Source of the DNA: Caprella mutica
Lineage: Eukaryota > Arthropoda > Malacostraca > Amphipoda > Caprellidae
Direction: 5' to 3'
Assembly: GCA_947561585.1 (NCBI GenBank)
Contig: CANNZV010000854.1
Location: 62,001 to 126,000, forward strand
DNA length: 64,000 nucleotides
Below are positions 1-10,600 of this stretch, piece after piece. The notes beneath the pieces are model-generated. The model was not told the DNA's origin, did no database searches, and was given only the letters and a program-made list of their open reading frames with translations. The number at the start of each line of letters is the position of its first letter. Within the stretch, counting starts at the first letter, position 1. The position numbers and the translations under genes are program-made.

Positions 1-1198
1 TTTGATTATAAAAATCTTCAAAAGCATATAAAATTAAAAATATGCTATCAAATTTCGGTTCTAGGAAATTTCGATCTTGGAAAATTCGGTCTCAGAAAAC
101 TCGGTCTCAGTAATTTATAATGGTGCTATTAAAGAACAATAATAGAAAAAGTTGGAATTATGAGTACTAAAATGTGTAGTGTAGTGAATATTAGCGGATA
201 ACATCATTAACCGTTGTAAAATTATACGTAACATTAGTAATTTGACATTTATTTAACATGAGATTTGAGCGGAAAATTCGGTCTCGGAATATTCGTTCTC
301 AGGTATAAATAATACCTAATTATGAATTAGATGTATCGGGTGTGCAGTGCATCAAACTAGTGGATACAGCTAACTACATAACGGTCAGTTATGTTGAGAG
401 GTCATTTAAAATTCTGAGATCAAAATTTCTGATACCGAAATTTCAAAACCGAATTATATTCAGAGACCGAAATTTTCGAGTTTTAAATTACCAGCGACCC
501 AAATTTCATAGGGCTTTCAGCAAAATGATAAGAAACAATAGCCTCGTTGATTAAAGCAATAGAAATTTTTGATTGGAGGGTACCTTTAAATAATAATTTA
601 TCAACGAGGATTATTTTTAAGAATGAAGAGGATAAAGTGTAAAATATTAATCAGAGGGGTATTTAACTATAAGGCCGTCTATAGTTGATCAGGCCAGACT
701 CCCGAAAATGACAGCTGTTCAAATTATAAGAGATCCTAAAAATCAAAACAAATTAAATGGTGAACTTAGTAAGTCTGCGTCCATTTTTATAATTTGCCTA
801 TTTTATGCCGCTTAAAGTTATGTAATGATAAAATAAACTCTACAAATGGATTTGAAATTATTCATTTGCTATAATAGTGCTATTTTGCCTGTCTTGTACG
901 TAATAATTAACCTACTTAAAAATCGTACATATTTCACGCGCGTTTGACTGATCTGCAATATCGTCTATCGACCGATGTTGCTGATCAATAGTTTGCGCAG
1001 CCATCGATTGATAGCACAACCATCGACCGATTACTGTGCGTTCAAATGATATGATATTTTTTTTGTTTGTACATATACCTAACTCATTTTGTTTAAATCA
1101 ACGAGGCTAATGTTTCTTATCATTTTACTGCAAACTCCATAAAATTTGATAGCAGATTTTTGATTTTATATGCTTTTAAAGATTTTTATGATCCAATT
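1..1198. repeat. Inverted-repeat element, left end cut by window
   Basis: Bases 1-57 return as the reverse complement at about 1143-1198 (shared core AAAAGCATATAAAAT followed by TGCTATCAAATTT). A second internal pair, 503-556 and 1095-1142, is also inverted (shared core AAAATGATAAGAAACA then CCTCGTTGAT). This nested arrangement is what a non-autonomous transposon with long terminal inverted repeats looks like after decay. No coding potential is visible between the arms. The 70-codon open frame at 342-554 falls inside it and is not credible as a gene. Confidence 0.5.
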
Positions 1199-2220
1199 TC
1201 TACAAAACCTACTTTACTTCCGACTTTCTAATTTTCAGTCTGAAGAAGAAGAATGTACACCATTTGTTTTGATTGTCAACTACGTATTTGGTTTAATAAA
1301 TCTATTTATTATTCGTTTGAAGGATTAAATTTTGATAAAGTTATTATAGAAACGTTTATTTACTTTTAGAAACATTTGATATCTTAGAAGAAGGCCAAAC
1401 ACGCATTGTTTGTTTAAAAATCTAAATTTGAAATCAAAACAAAGAGTGTACAATCTTCTTTCTCAGCGTCAGGTTGGAGATTCGCTCGATTGTTGCTCAC
1501 AGAGTATCAAAATACTTTAAAAGCAAATAATAATATATATACAGAACCGAATTGTATGCGTTTTGCATAATAATGATCGTAGACCTTAGTTCTATAATAT
1601 TATGTAATAAACTCATTTTTCTCCCGGAGCCTGGAGAGGACCTTTAATGAATATTGTCTTTTTAAACAAATAAAAATTGTTACATTTGATAGGACTACCA
1701 TCAATCGATTGTTGCGCGTTTGAATGATATGGATTTTGTTACTTTATGCACCTAATTGATACATTTCCTAGGATAATTATCATATGAAATGTATTCCCTA
1801 TCATTCGAATGATAGGGAAAACATTTCGTATTTGTCTATGCGCAGAAGAGTTTAGAGAGTAGCATACATTGTAAGTTAATATTTTTTTTTATATAAACTT
1901 CACAAATACATAACTTTGGTTGATTATCTTCCATTTATCTCTGTTATTACAAATTTCAGAAAAAATGATAGGATTTGAAATATGAGTACGGATATTTTCT
2001 GGTGAACATGTTAAAAACTCATAGAATACTAAGAATTTTTACAGTACTCGCGAGATGCCTAAATTTTCCATCAATAAGAAATAAGGTACCAAATCAAGTT
2101 TGGAGATAGAGATAGGGAAGTACCTAGTCTTGGTGAGCACTGATTTAAATTTAAACAATTTATTTGAATGTTTGTATGCTAATTATAAACTTAAATTAGG
2201 CATATATAATGTTTTCTAGC
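1199..2220. other. Non-coding AT-rich stretch with a short palindrome
   Basis: No gene is visible. A 40-bp hairpin lies at about 1779-1818 (CCCTATCATTCGAATGATAGGG at its centre, shown here only to mark the symmetry around TTCGAA). The 1690-1770 segment is a degraded copy of 1000-1075: both carry a CATCGAYYGAT-like core followed by GCGTTYRAATGATATG. This indicates more diverged repeat material. Confidence 0.35.
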
Positions 2221-4260
2221 TCTAAGTAGGTAGTACTTTCAGTCTCTGACTCTCAGCAGCAGATTCAGAATCTCCCGCAGCTAAATTAATGGTATAGAAA
2301 TTAATTGAAAATATCCCGCAACAAAATTAATGGTAACATAGGAATTATTTCATGATCTCCCGCAGAGATCTCCAATTTCTAAAATTCAATCAAAAACTCC
2401 CGCAGAGAGTCTTTGAAAAATGTTCCATATTCTGCAGATTGGGTTCAAAAGTCAAAACTTGAAATGTATGACATTATTTGTCAGTTTGTATTTGGTGCAC
2501 TGAACTCCTCTGACTTTTTCAAAAATCTGAGAAATAGCTGCCAACATTTTTCATCAATTTGTCTAGTCCTCCAACATTTTTGATTTTTCCAGTTTTCCCT
2601 CCAAAAATTAATTCTAATATGAATTAATAGCTAAATAACCTCCAACAACATTCACTCACATTGCATGATTTCAGGAATTTTTTTATTAGAGAAATTGAAT
2701 ATCCGCCGACATATCATTGAAATTTACCTTCAAATATAATCTGGGCCGGCTGGACTGGGGCCAGAGAGTCTTGGTAAATTTTTCCATTTTCTGCAGACTG
2801 GCCAGTCTGTGACTCTACAAAGCATGCACAATTCCACCATCAGTCTCCAGATATTTAATTTTTGGGGCAATTTGTCTAATGATATTCCAATTTCTCTCCA
2901 AAATGGCCAAAAATCTCAAAATTCTTTTCACTAATTACATGTAAACATAGGAATTAATTGGATTATTAGGAAATTGTTGCCAGATAGTAGATACTTAATT
3001 CAGGGAACCAGGAGACTAATTTCAAGGCCTCAACAGTTGCTGGATTAACAGTTCCTTATTGTATAATTGTATTTGATAATAAATTCCAATGATATTATTG
3101 ATATATTTGGAGATATTCAATATTTAGCTATTAACTCCTATATTACCATTAATTTTTGGAAGGAAAAAAAAATGTTGCAGGACTAGGCAAATTGATGAAA
3201 AATGTTGGCAGCTAGCCAATCTGCAGAAACCGTTAATGTGTTCGTAGAGATCCCTGATTCTGTTCGTAGCAAAATTAATGTAAACATAGGAATTAATTCA
3301 GAAATGTTCGTAGCAAAATTAATGTAAACATAGGAATTAATTCAAAATTGTTCGGAGAGAATATCCCAAATATCTAACATATTCTGCAGACTGGGCAGCT
3401 AGTTTTCAGATTTTTGAAAAAGTCAGAGTTCAGTGCTTACTGTGCACCAAATACAATTTATACAAACTGGGATAAACTTCACAACTTCATGCATCTTTTG
3501 CACCAAGTAATAAAGCATGTTCAAACTCGCCATTTTAATGGCGAGTTTGTGACAGTTATTTTGAGCCCTCCAAATGCAAATGGCGACTTTTATCTATTTT
3601 TCTCCTATGCTACAATGTTATTTTGGAGAGAATTTATGAAAATTTGATCATTTTGGAGAGAATTTGTTGAATTTTGGAGAGAGCTGGAGAGACAAATGGC
3701 GAGTTTATAAGACCTACTATTTTACTTGGCTTTTGCAGACTGGCAGACTGGGTATTTTCCAGAGTGGTTAGTGGGTACTATCATACTATGTAGACCAGTC
3801 TGCAAAGCATGCACTATCAGTCTCCAGATTTTTAATTTCTGGGACAATTTCTCTCCAATGACTTTCCTATTTCTCTCCAAAATGGCCAAAAATCTCAAAA
3901 TTCTCCACTGGACCACTAATTGCATGTGAAAGTGAACATAGAAATTAATTAGGAAATTGTCGCTGGATAATTTTCAGGAGACTAATTTCAAGGCCTCAGT
4001 AGTTGCCGGATAAACTTCACAACATATTACATCTTTTGCAGACTGGTATAATGTAGATATGGGTCCCTCTATTAAAAAATGTTCCTTTTTCAATTGCCAA
4101 TCTACCATCAAAGATAATCCAGACTTCCAGTCAGCAGAATATGGGAGATATTTTTGGGATATTCTCTCTGAACAGTTTTGAATCAATAATAATTAAATCC
4201 TATATTTACATTAATTTTGCTACAAACACTTCTGAATTACCAGAGACTGGTAAAGTGTTC
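2221..4260. repeat. Composite of diverged dispersed repeats
   Basis: This region is a mosaic of repeat copies. Bases 2478-2640 are the reverse complement of parts of 3110-3465 (shared GACTTTTTCAAAAATCTGA and CCAACATTTTTCATCAATTTG). Bases 2802-3058 are a direct copy of 3795-4015. Bases 3215-3392 and 4115-4255 are oppositely oriented copies of the family that is intact at 20733-20920. Many joints read CTGCAGACTGG or CCAGTCTGCAG, the likely element termini. No protein-coding exon is recognised. Confidence 0.6.
3795..4047. mobile_element. Non-autonomous element, CCAGTCTGC termini (family A)
   Basis: The unit begins CCAGTCTGCAAAGCATGC and ends TTTTGCAGACTGG, so its ends are short inverted repeats. 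An oppositely oriented copy of nearly equal length is at 21436-21684, and partial copies are at 2802-3058 and 22682-22795. Shared internal landmarks are CTCCAAAATGGCCAAAAATC and AAGGCCTCA. It has no coding capacity. The class is uncertain; a MITE is the simplest reading. Confidence 0.5.
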
Positions 4261-4330
4261 TCCAAGAAATCCTCTATTTAGGCTTTTGCTCTCGGTAAAA
4301 TTATACTAGATAGTAGATAGCGTCGACCAG

Positions 4331-6406
4331 GATCGCTTCCCGCAATTTGCTCAAACTTTGCTTTAACTCGGAAAATAAGTTAGGTATCTTAACAAAAATT
4401 GGCATGAGTATTCACCTCTGTATGATATATAATCGTAGTAATTCTTAAGTTTCTATCTCTAGTACTCTCTCTTTTATGGGATGAAATATATGCGGGTGAG
4501 AATTCTGACTTTAAGGGGTCGTTTCCCGCAGTGCCTGGGATCGGTTCCCGCACTGCGGGAACCAACCCTTTTTCAACTGCCCCGCAGTGCGGGAACCGAC
4601 TCTCATTCATTATCTACCACGTTGTGGGAAGCAGCCATGAAGAGTAGCTAGTCCTCACTACACTACGATAATGACTGCTTTTGATAACGTTGCCAGGTTA
4701 AATGAAACAAGTTATGAAAATGCTTTAAGATTCAGAATTTCCTAAATAAACTAGAAATGAAACTATAATTAGTATAGTTTTAATCAAATAATATATTCTT
4801 AGAATATGGCTATAAAATAATAATAGAATGCCCTGGCCTTACGTGGCTTTTCCGTTTATGAACATTTATTTAAACGAATTGTTCAATTTGGTTTACCAAT
4901 GCCTATGTACAATAGTTCCTTCCCAAATGAAACTACACAAATTAAACAATATTTTTCTTCTACATTCTTCAAATACTCCTCTGTTGCCTGGGGTTGAAAT
5001 TTTATCAGGTGCCTTATCTATATCCACGTCTGATTCTTCAGCACTAGTGCTGGAGCAAATTGGCTGCAACTGTTCATCTACTTTTTCCGTTTTCCTATTT
5101 TAACAATTCATTTTCTTTTCTTTTTCTATTTCATCACAAAATTCTTAATTCATCCATTGTCAGAACTTGAGCTTCAAGATTTATCCTACGTCGAACTTTT
5201 CGATGTTGCACTCTTTGTGTGAAGTGGTCTTACAAAATCTGCTCAAAACTCCTATTGATAGATATTTCTTTCTTATAGAATGAGGTATTCAATTCAGTGA
5301 AAGTGTTCTCTTTGTGATAATTGATGTGGGCTCTACCAGATATGTTTGGTTCTTCTATATCGCCTGGCTACTTTTGGGACTTGCTTGAGGTGTGAGTTTC
5401 CTTTTCTCCTCGGGAGGTTAGTGGTGGTTCTCTTTCACTGCTTTTCCGATCGTGCATGTTGTGTCCCAGGATAAGGATTGGGAGCGTGCCAATAGCCATA
5501 AGGTTGAAACCTGTAAATAAAGTTTGATTGTATAGAGCAATTCTGCATGATACGCTATTAGCAATTTTATAGTGATTTTAACACTGAACTACATAATTTG
5601 TATCTATTACGTCAGGTCTCACCTTTAAAAATGATAAGTGGGTGTAACTTATCTCCGGCCACTGCATCACTGTTATTGCTCCTAGTTCTCTTCATTCGGT
5701 CACGGAAAGCCCATTCGTGAATTCCAATTTATTTTGCAGCTTTCCTTGATAGAGTCCACCTCCAACTTTACCAATCGCATCTCTTACTTTGCTTTCATCT
5801 AATTTATTTCTTTTTTTTTTGTTGAATTTTTTTTTTCGGCATGATCAAACAAGTTATATAATGTATTTAATAGTTATGATAACCTGGAAGAAATATAACA
5901 TATATATTACTCACGCTCTAAACATATAATATATACTTAATATGGATATTTTGATGTGCGGGAACCAACCCTGAAAAAGTGCGGGAAGCGACCCTAGCCC
6001 ATATTTATCGATCGGGTCGATTCTCGCACTTACGTTTTCCTTTATAGTTTTGGAAATGGTTTGAGTTGACAAAATTCCTTTTAAAGCATGTTAACCAATA
6101 CATACCCTATATGCATACCAATTTTTAGATAGGTATCATCTTTCGTTTACTTGTAATGTCAAAGTTTGCGCGATAGTTGAAAACATCAGTGGAAAATTTT
6201 TCAGGTACCTAAAATGTATGTTTTATTTGATCGTGAATAGAATTTTACTTATTTAGAGTATATCAAATGTAAATACATCAAAAGATTGCTAAGAAACAGC
6301 TCTTTTAGACTGTGTTTACAGATTTGAAAAGTAATGTTTCTTCCGGAAGTTATATAGAGTGCGGGAACCGACACTGGATCATTCACTGCGGGAACCGATC
6401 CGTGTT
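4331..6406 (-). mobile_element. Decayed pogo-like DNA transposon with GCGGGAACC subterminal repeats
   Basis: The left boundary reads GGATCGCTTCCCGCA and the right boundary TGCGGGAACCGATCC, an inverted pair. The motif GCGGGAACCRAC or its complement recurs near both ends (about 4526-4607, 5957-6030, 6360-6405). Near the middle, the minus strand carries traces of an HTH and a DDE_1 transposase segment (5615-5802). The remainder shows no intact frame. The open frame at 4828-5103 (+) resembles nothing known to me. Boundaries are inferred from the motif pair only. Confidence 0.45.
5615..5802 (-). pseudogene. Pogo/jerky/Tigger-type transposase remnant (HTH + DDE_1 start)
   Basis: On the minus strand, two frames joined by a frameshift give DESKVRDAIGKVGGG then TLSRKAAK, a stop, and IGIHEWAFRDRMKR. 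This matches the shape of the psq/CENP-B-type HTH of pogo-superfamily transposases, where a G-x-S-x-R-x-A-A-x-x-x-G-I-P core is usual. It runs on in the same frame to AVAGDKLHPLIIFKGE, which resembles the conserved G-x-K-L-P-P-x-I-I-F-K-G stretch of the DDE_1 catalytic domain. The residues normally between the two domains are missing, so the copy is internally deleted as well as frameshifted and interrupted by a stop. It is certainly non-functional. Confidence 0.5.
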
Positions 6407-7614
6407 GACGCTACATGTAAATATAGGTGAAAATTAAAGATTGTTCACACAGAAAATGTTAAAAATATCCCATTTTCTGCTGACTGGTCTGCTATGCTTC
6501 CCAGCTAAGTATGCTTGGTATGCTATAATGTTATTTTGGAGAGAATTTATGATAATGTCATTATTGTATTTTTGGCAGGGACCAGGGGGGAGAATCGAAT
6601 GCAAAAAACCGCAATGACATAGCTTCAAAATTGTAAACGCTTTAGGCTTTTGAATTACAAGATTTTGAGATCTCTAAACTAATAGAAAATCCCATTCAAA
6701 GTTTGATAATCTGACACGCTGCATACGACTCCTGTGAACATTTGCGGGTAACTGAGGGGCATACCTTAGTGTGCATCTGATTAGTGGCACGTTAGATACC
6801 AGATAATTATTACGAATTATAATTGGCTGAGAGTTGGTTTTTAGAGTACATGTTGACTTCCTACCCCCCGGTCCCCTTTCTCCCTCTCCCCAGAGGGTTA
6901 GAGTAACATGAGAGCTCTGATATTTTGCACACACTATTAGAAGGTTAAAAAGCAACTATTTACACAATAAATTTTTTTTCTTTGATTTTGCCATTTTTCC
7001 CGGGAATGGTCCCCTTAAATTAATAAAATAACTTTCTAAAATAAAAAAAACTTGTCTATTTCTTAAGTGTGTTTGAATAATTTTATTCGTTTGAAACTGT
7101 GCAGTGTGAACTGTATTTCTAGAGTGGGGATGTGAATTATGAGGCATCCTAGTTTGTGTTTTGGATTGATTTGTGTATTAGTGACTGATGAGCCTTCCTT
7201 TGCCTCATGTGGTCTGATAGAGTTTTAACCCTTTCCAACTGAAATTAATTTTCAAAAGTTAAGATTTTATAAACTTTGAATGTGTCTAGTTACTAACCTA
7301 CTAATTTCAATTTGTTTTGAAATTTCCTGGTTTTTTTTTTTAACATGTGACATGATAGTCACATTAGTCACTTGGCTCCACACACTCAATTTATTACAGC
7401 AAAGTCCTTTATTTCAATATTTTTTATGTTGCTACTCAGTCACACATGGTCGTAAAGGGTTAATAATATTTTTAATATAGTTTCTTAAGATTCATAGCTC
7501 TCATTCTCATAATATCATATAATATGATATTGAAAAGCACTTATCTCATGAACCCTTCATTTTGCAGATAGAAACTGATTTCAATTCTCATCAGTAATTC
7601 ATATTTTTCTATAG
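6407..7614. other. Upstream region of Bre1; no recognised gene
   Basis: This stretch holds a fragment at 6470-6560 related to the CTGCAGACTGG repeats (it shares TTATTTTGGAGAGAATTTATG with 3620-3645), a C/G-rich patch at 6860-6900, and AT-rich sequence. The Bre1 promoter and any 5' UTR exon should lie here. I see no clear TATA box or initiator. The short minus-strand frames at 6674-6955 and 6956-7147 lack recognisable domains. Confidence 0.3.
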
Positions 7615-7637
7615 ATGTCATAAAATTAATTCTTAAG
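7600..7637 (+). promoter_or_regulatory. Bre1 leader with possible 5' UTR acceptor and minimal uORF
   Basis: A pyrimidine-rich tract ending TTTTTCTATAG at about 7614 could be the acceptor of a 5' UTR intron. Directly after it, ATG-TCA-TAA (7615-7623) is a two-codon upstream ORF that stops 14 bases before the Bre1 start. If transcribed, it could modulate initiation. The start context of Bre1 itself is CTTAAGATGTCA. Confidence 0.3.
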
Positions 7638-10600
7638 ATGTCAAACAAACGCCCTTTGGAGGATGTGGGCAAGACAAGCTCCCCTCCTCCCAAGAAAGTT
7701 CAATTTGAGCCTGTTCAACTTGGTCCCATATCCACACTGGAAGAGATGGATGTTAAGATATTGAAATTCCAAAATCACAAAATGTATCAGGTTAGTTTTT
7801 TGATATTCAAATTTGCTTAAATTATAATCTAAATTTCTAATATATTTGCAACTTCTTACGCTCTAGTTCAGCTTTATATATTGCAATCATTAAAATAATT
7901 GTAATTAATATTTCAGAGACTAGAACAGCGCAAAAAAGTTGAAGATGATCTTCGAAGTCGTATTGAACAGCTTGAGAAAAGACAGACTCAGAGTGATGAC
8001 GTACTTACAGTCATTAATAGGTGAGTTGTTTGTTGATGTACTCACAGTCATTAATAGGTGAGTTGTCTGTTGCTGTACTCACAGTCATTAATAGGTGAGT
8101 TGTTTGTTGATGTACTCACAGTCATTAATAGGTGAGTTGTCTGTTGCTGTACTCACAGTCATTAATAGGTGAGTTGTCTGTTGCTGTACTCACAGTCATT
8201 AATAGGTGAGTTGTCTGTTGCTGTACTCACAGTCATTAATAGGTGAGTTGTTTGTTGCTGTACTCACAGTCATTAATAGGTGAGTTGTCTGTTGCTGTAC
8301 TCACAGTCATTAATAGGTGAGTTGTCTGTTGCTGTACTCACAGTCATTAATAGGTGAGTTGTTTGTTGCTGTACTCACAGTCATTAATAGGTGAGTTGTC
8401 TGTTGCTGTACTCACAGTCATTAATAGGTGAGTTGTTTGTTGCTGTACTCACAGTCATCAATAGGTGAGTTGTCTTTTGATTATGTTTCTAAATATATAG
8501 TATCTTTTATACTTCATTTCTATTGAAATATCAGAATACGGAAGCTTTCTATTGCTTGATAAGATTATGGATTACATCGTTTGTTTATAATGGAGGTGGT
8601 TTCTTATATTTGTGAAGTTATCGGCACTATTACTTGCTATGCATCTATTTCCTAATTCAAAATTGGCTTTCGCTAGTGGCTTAAAATAATATAAATCTTA
8701 AATAATGTCGTTCAGTTTTAGTTCAACTTAACTTGTTAGTATGAATTTTAATGTTTATTGATTATTGGTTTATTAGCCAAGTTTCATAGCATATAATTTC
8801 AAGCACTCTTATTTCTACAGAAATCTATAATTTCAGATTAGCTTACAGCTTAAGAAAAGTATATAGAGACAGAAAATTTTATTGAAGGATTCAAATTTTG
8901 TCATATATTATAATCAAAGGCATTTATTTTATTCTGTAGCTCTCTTAAAAAGATATAATATCCTTAACAATTATAATATAATATTATTTATAATTCATTA
9001 TTATTCATTATAATATCATTTTGAATTATTTTCAAAGCTACTTCCAATGAAGTTAAAAATAAAAAATGAAACTTATTTAGATAGCAATGATGCACTAAAT
9101 GGAATCTAATTATTTAATGAATTAAAACTACTACACACTATATACGTGACAAACCAGCCAATAATATTTACGGATATATATATACATTTGTATTAGCCAT
9201 CACCATTATAAATCAGTTACAATATATTTACATATAAATATGAATAATATGTTTTCAATCACTTTTTCAAGTGCGTGCCTAGCTTCCAATGCACACAACT
9301 TCATTAGAAATGCTTCCGTCCTCTGCCTCAATAAGAACTCCCTTTCTTCACTTTCTCTCGGTTGTTTCTCTATATCTGCTGGCAACCTAGGCTCATTTTT
9401 TACTACTGTTATCTATTGCCTGTTATGATGTAATTAATTTATTGTCTGCTAACCATAACATCCTTAGTCCAGTCCGTCCAGATAGTCTTACACTCTTTGT
9501 TCAAATTCAGTGTTCTGTTTAGATGACCTGAAGGGTACTCCATCATCTTCAGATGGATGTTCCAGTGCTCCATGTTAAAACCTATCCCAATATTGTGGTG
9601 TAAGGACCCCAAGCTTCCTGTTCCGTTGTCTCCTTTTCTCTTCTTCATTCAACTTAACTTTGTATCTATTCTTCTCCTCTCTTTCTACCTGTAGTTGCAA
9701 GTTCAATTCTTCTTCTTTCTCTTCATCAATTTCAATCTCCAATCTTCTTACTAACCTGGCCAAGACATCATTTTCCTTCATCAGTTGCTACTTTTCAAAC
9801 TCTACATCAAATTGCTCGCTTTCTAGCTCATCAATCTCCCTCTGTCATATCTTGATTTACACTCGCAGTTCCGTCCGTCTTGGTTTCTGTGTCTATATTC
9901 TTCCGATGCAGCTTTTCCAGCCAAGCCTCTCAAAAAACTTACCCAATTTTCTGCCTAGCCCCATGGTTGTTTCTTCAACCGCAGCAGATTGTGCGTCTGA
10001 AAGTCACTCCAGAAATGGAAGGCTGTGGCTTGTACCTTCAGCCTTTATATAGTTATGTCATGATGTAGTCATGATACAGGCAGAGTTTTTTTCCAATTTG
10101 CACAATTTCATCGTACAAATTGAATGAAAAAAGTTGAAATTTCTTGACTTCAATTTGTGATTACTTCTAAATTAATAGTCAAATTTTAACCAACTATAAT
10201 TCTAATTGTAGCAAAATATCTCGCCCGTATTATCTTTGATTCAATTAGGAAAATATTACACCAATCATACCTTACATGCATGATATAAACATCCTTTTGT
10301 ATTCCTCAACTTTGTAATATATTACGGGGTTATAACCCTTAGGATATTAATGAATTAATATTGATTATTTTAAAGCTACATGTTTTTGTTATGGTTTACT
10401 TTGTTATTCTCCTTAATTTAATAATTATGGTTCTTTTTTTTAGGTACTGGAACCAGTTTAATGAGGATATCCGTCTCATGCTCCAAAGATTTGATGCAGA
10501 AACTGCTGATGAAACCGAAAATCAAAGTGAGTAAAAAAACTACATTCTAGTTTGAAGCTCTCAACTGCTTCATTTTCTTGCTAGTTAGCTACAGTTATTA

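Noticed and set aside
4828..5103. 91-codon plus-strand frame as a gene
   Set aside because: It lies inside a decayed transposon segment, has no domain, and runs opposite to the transposase traces.
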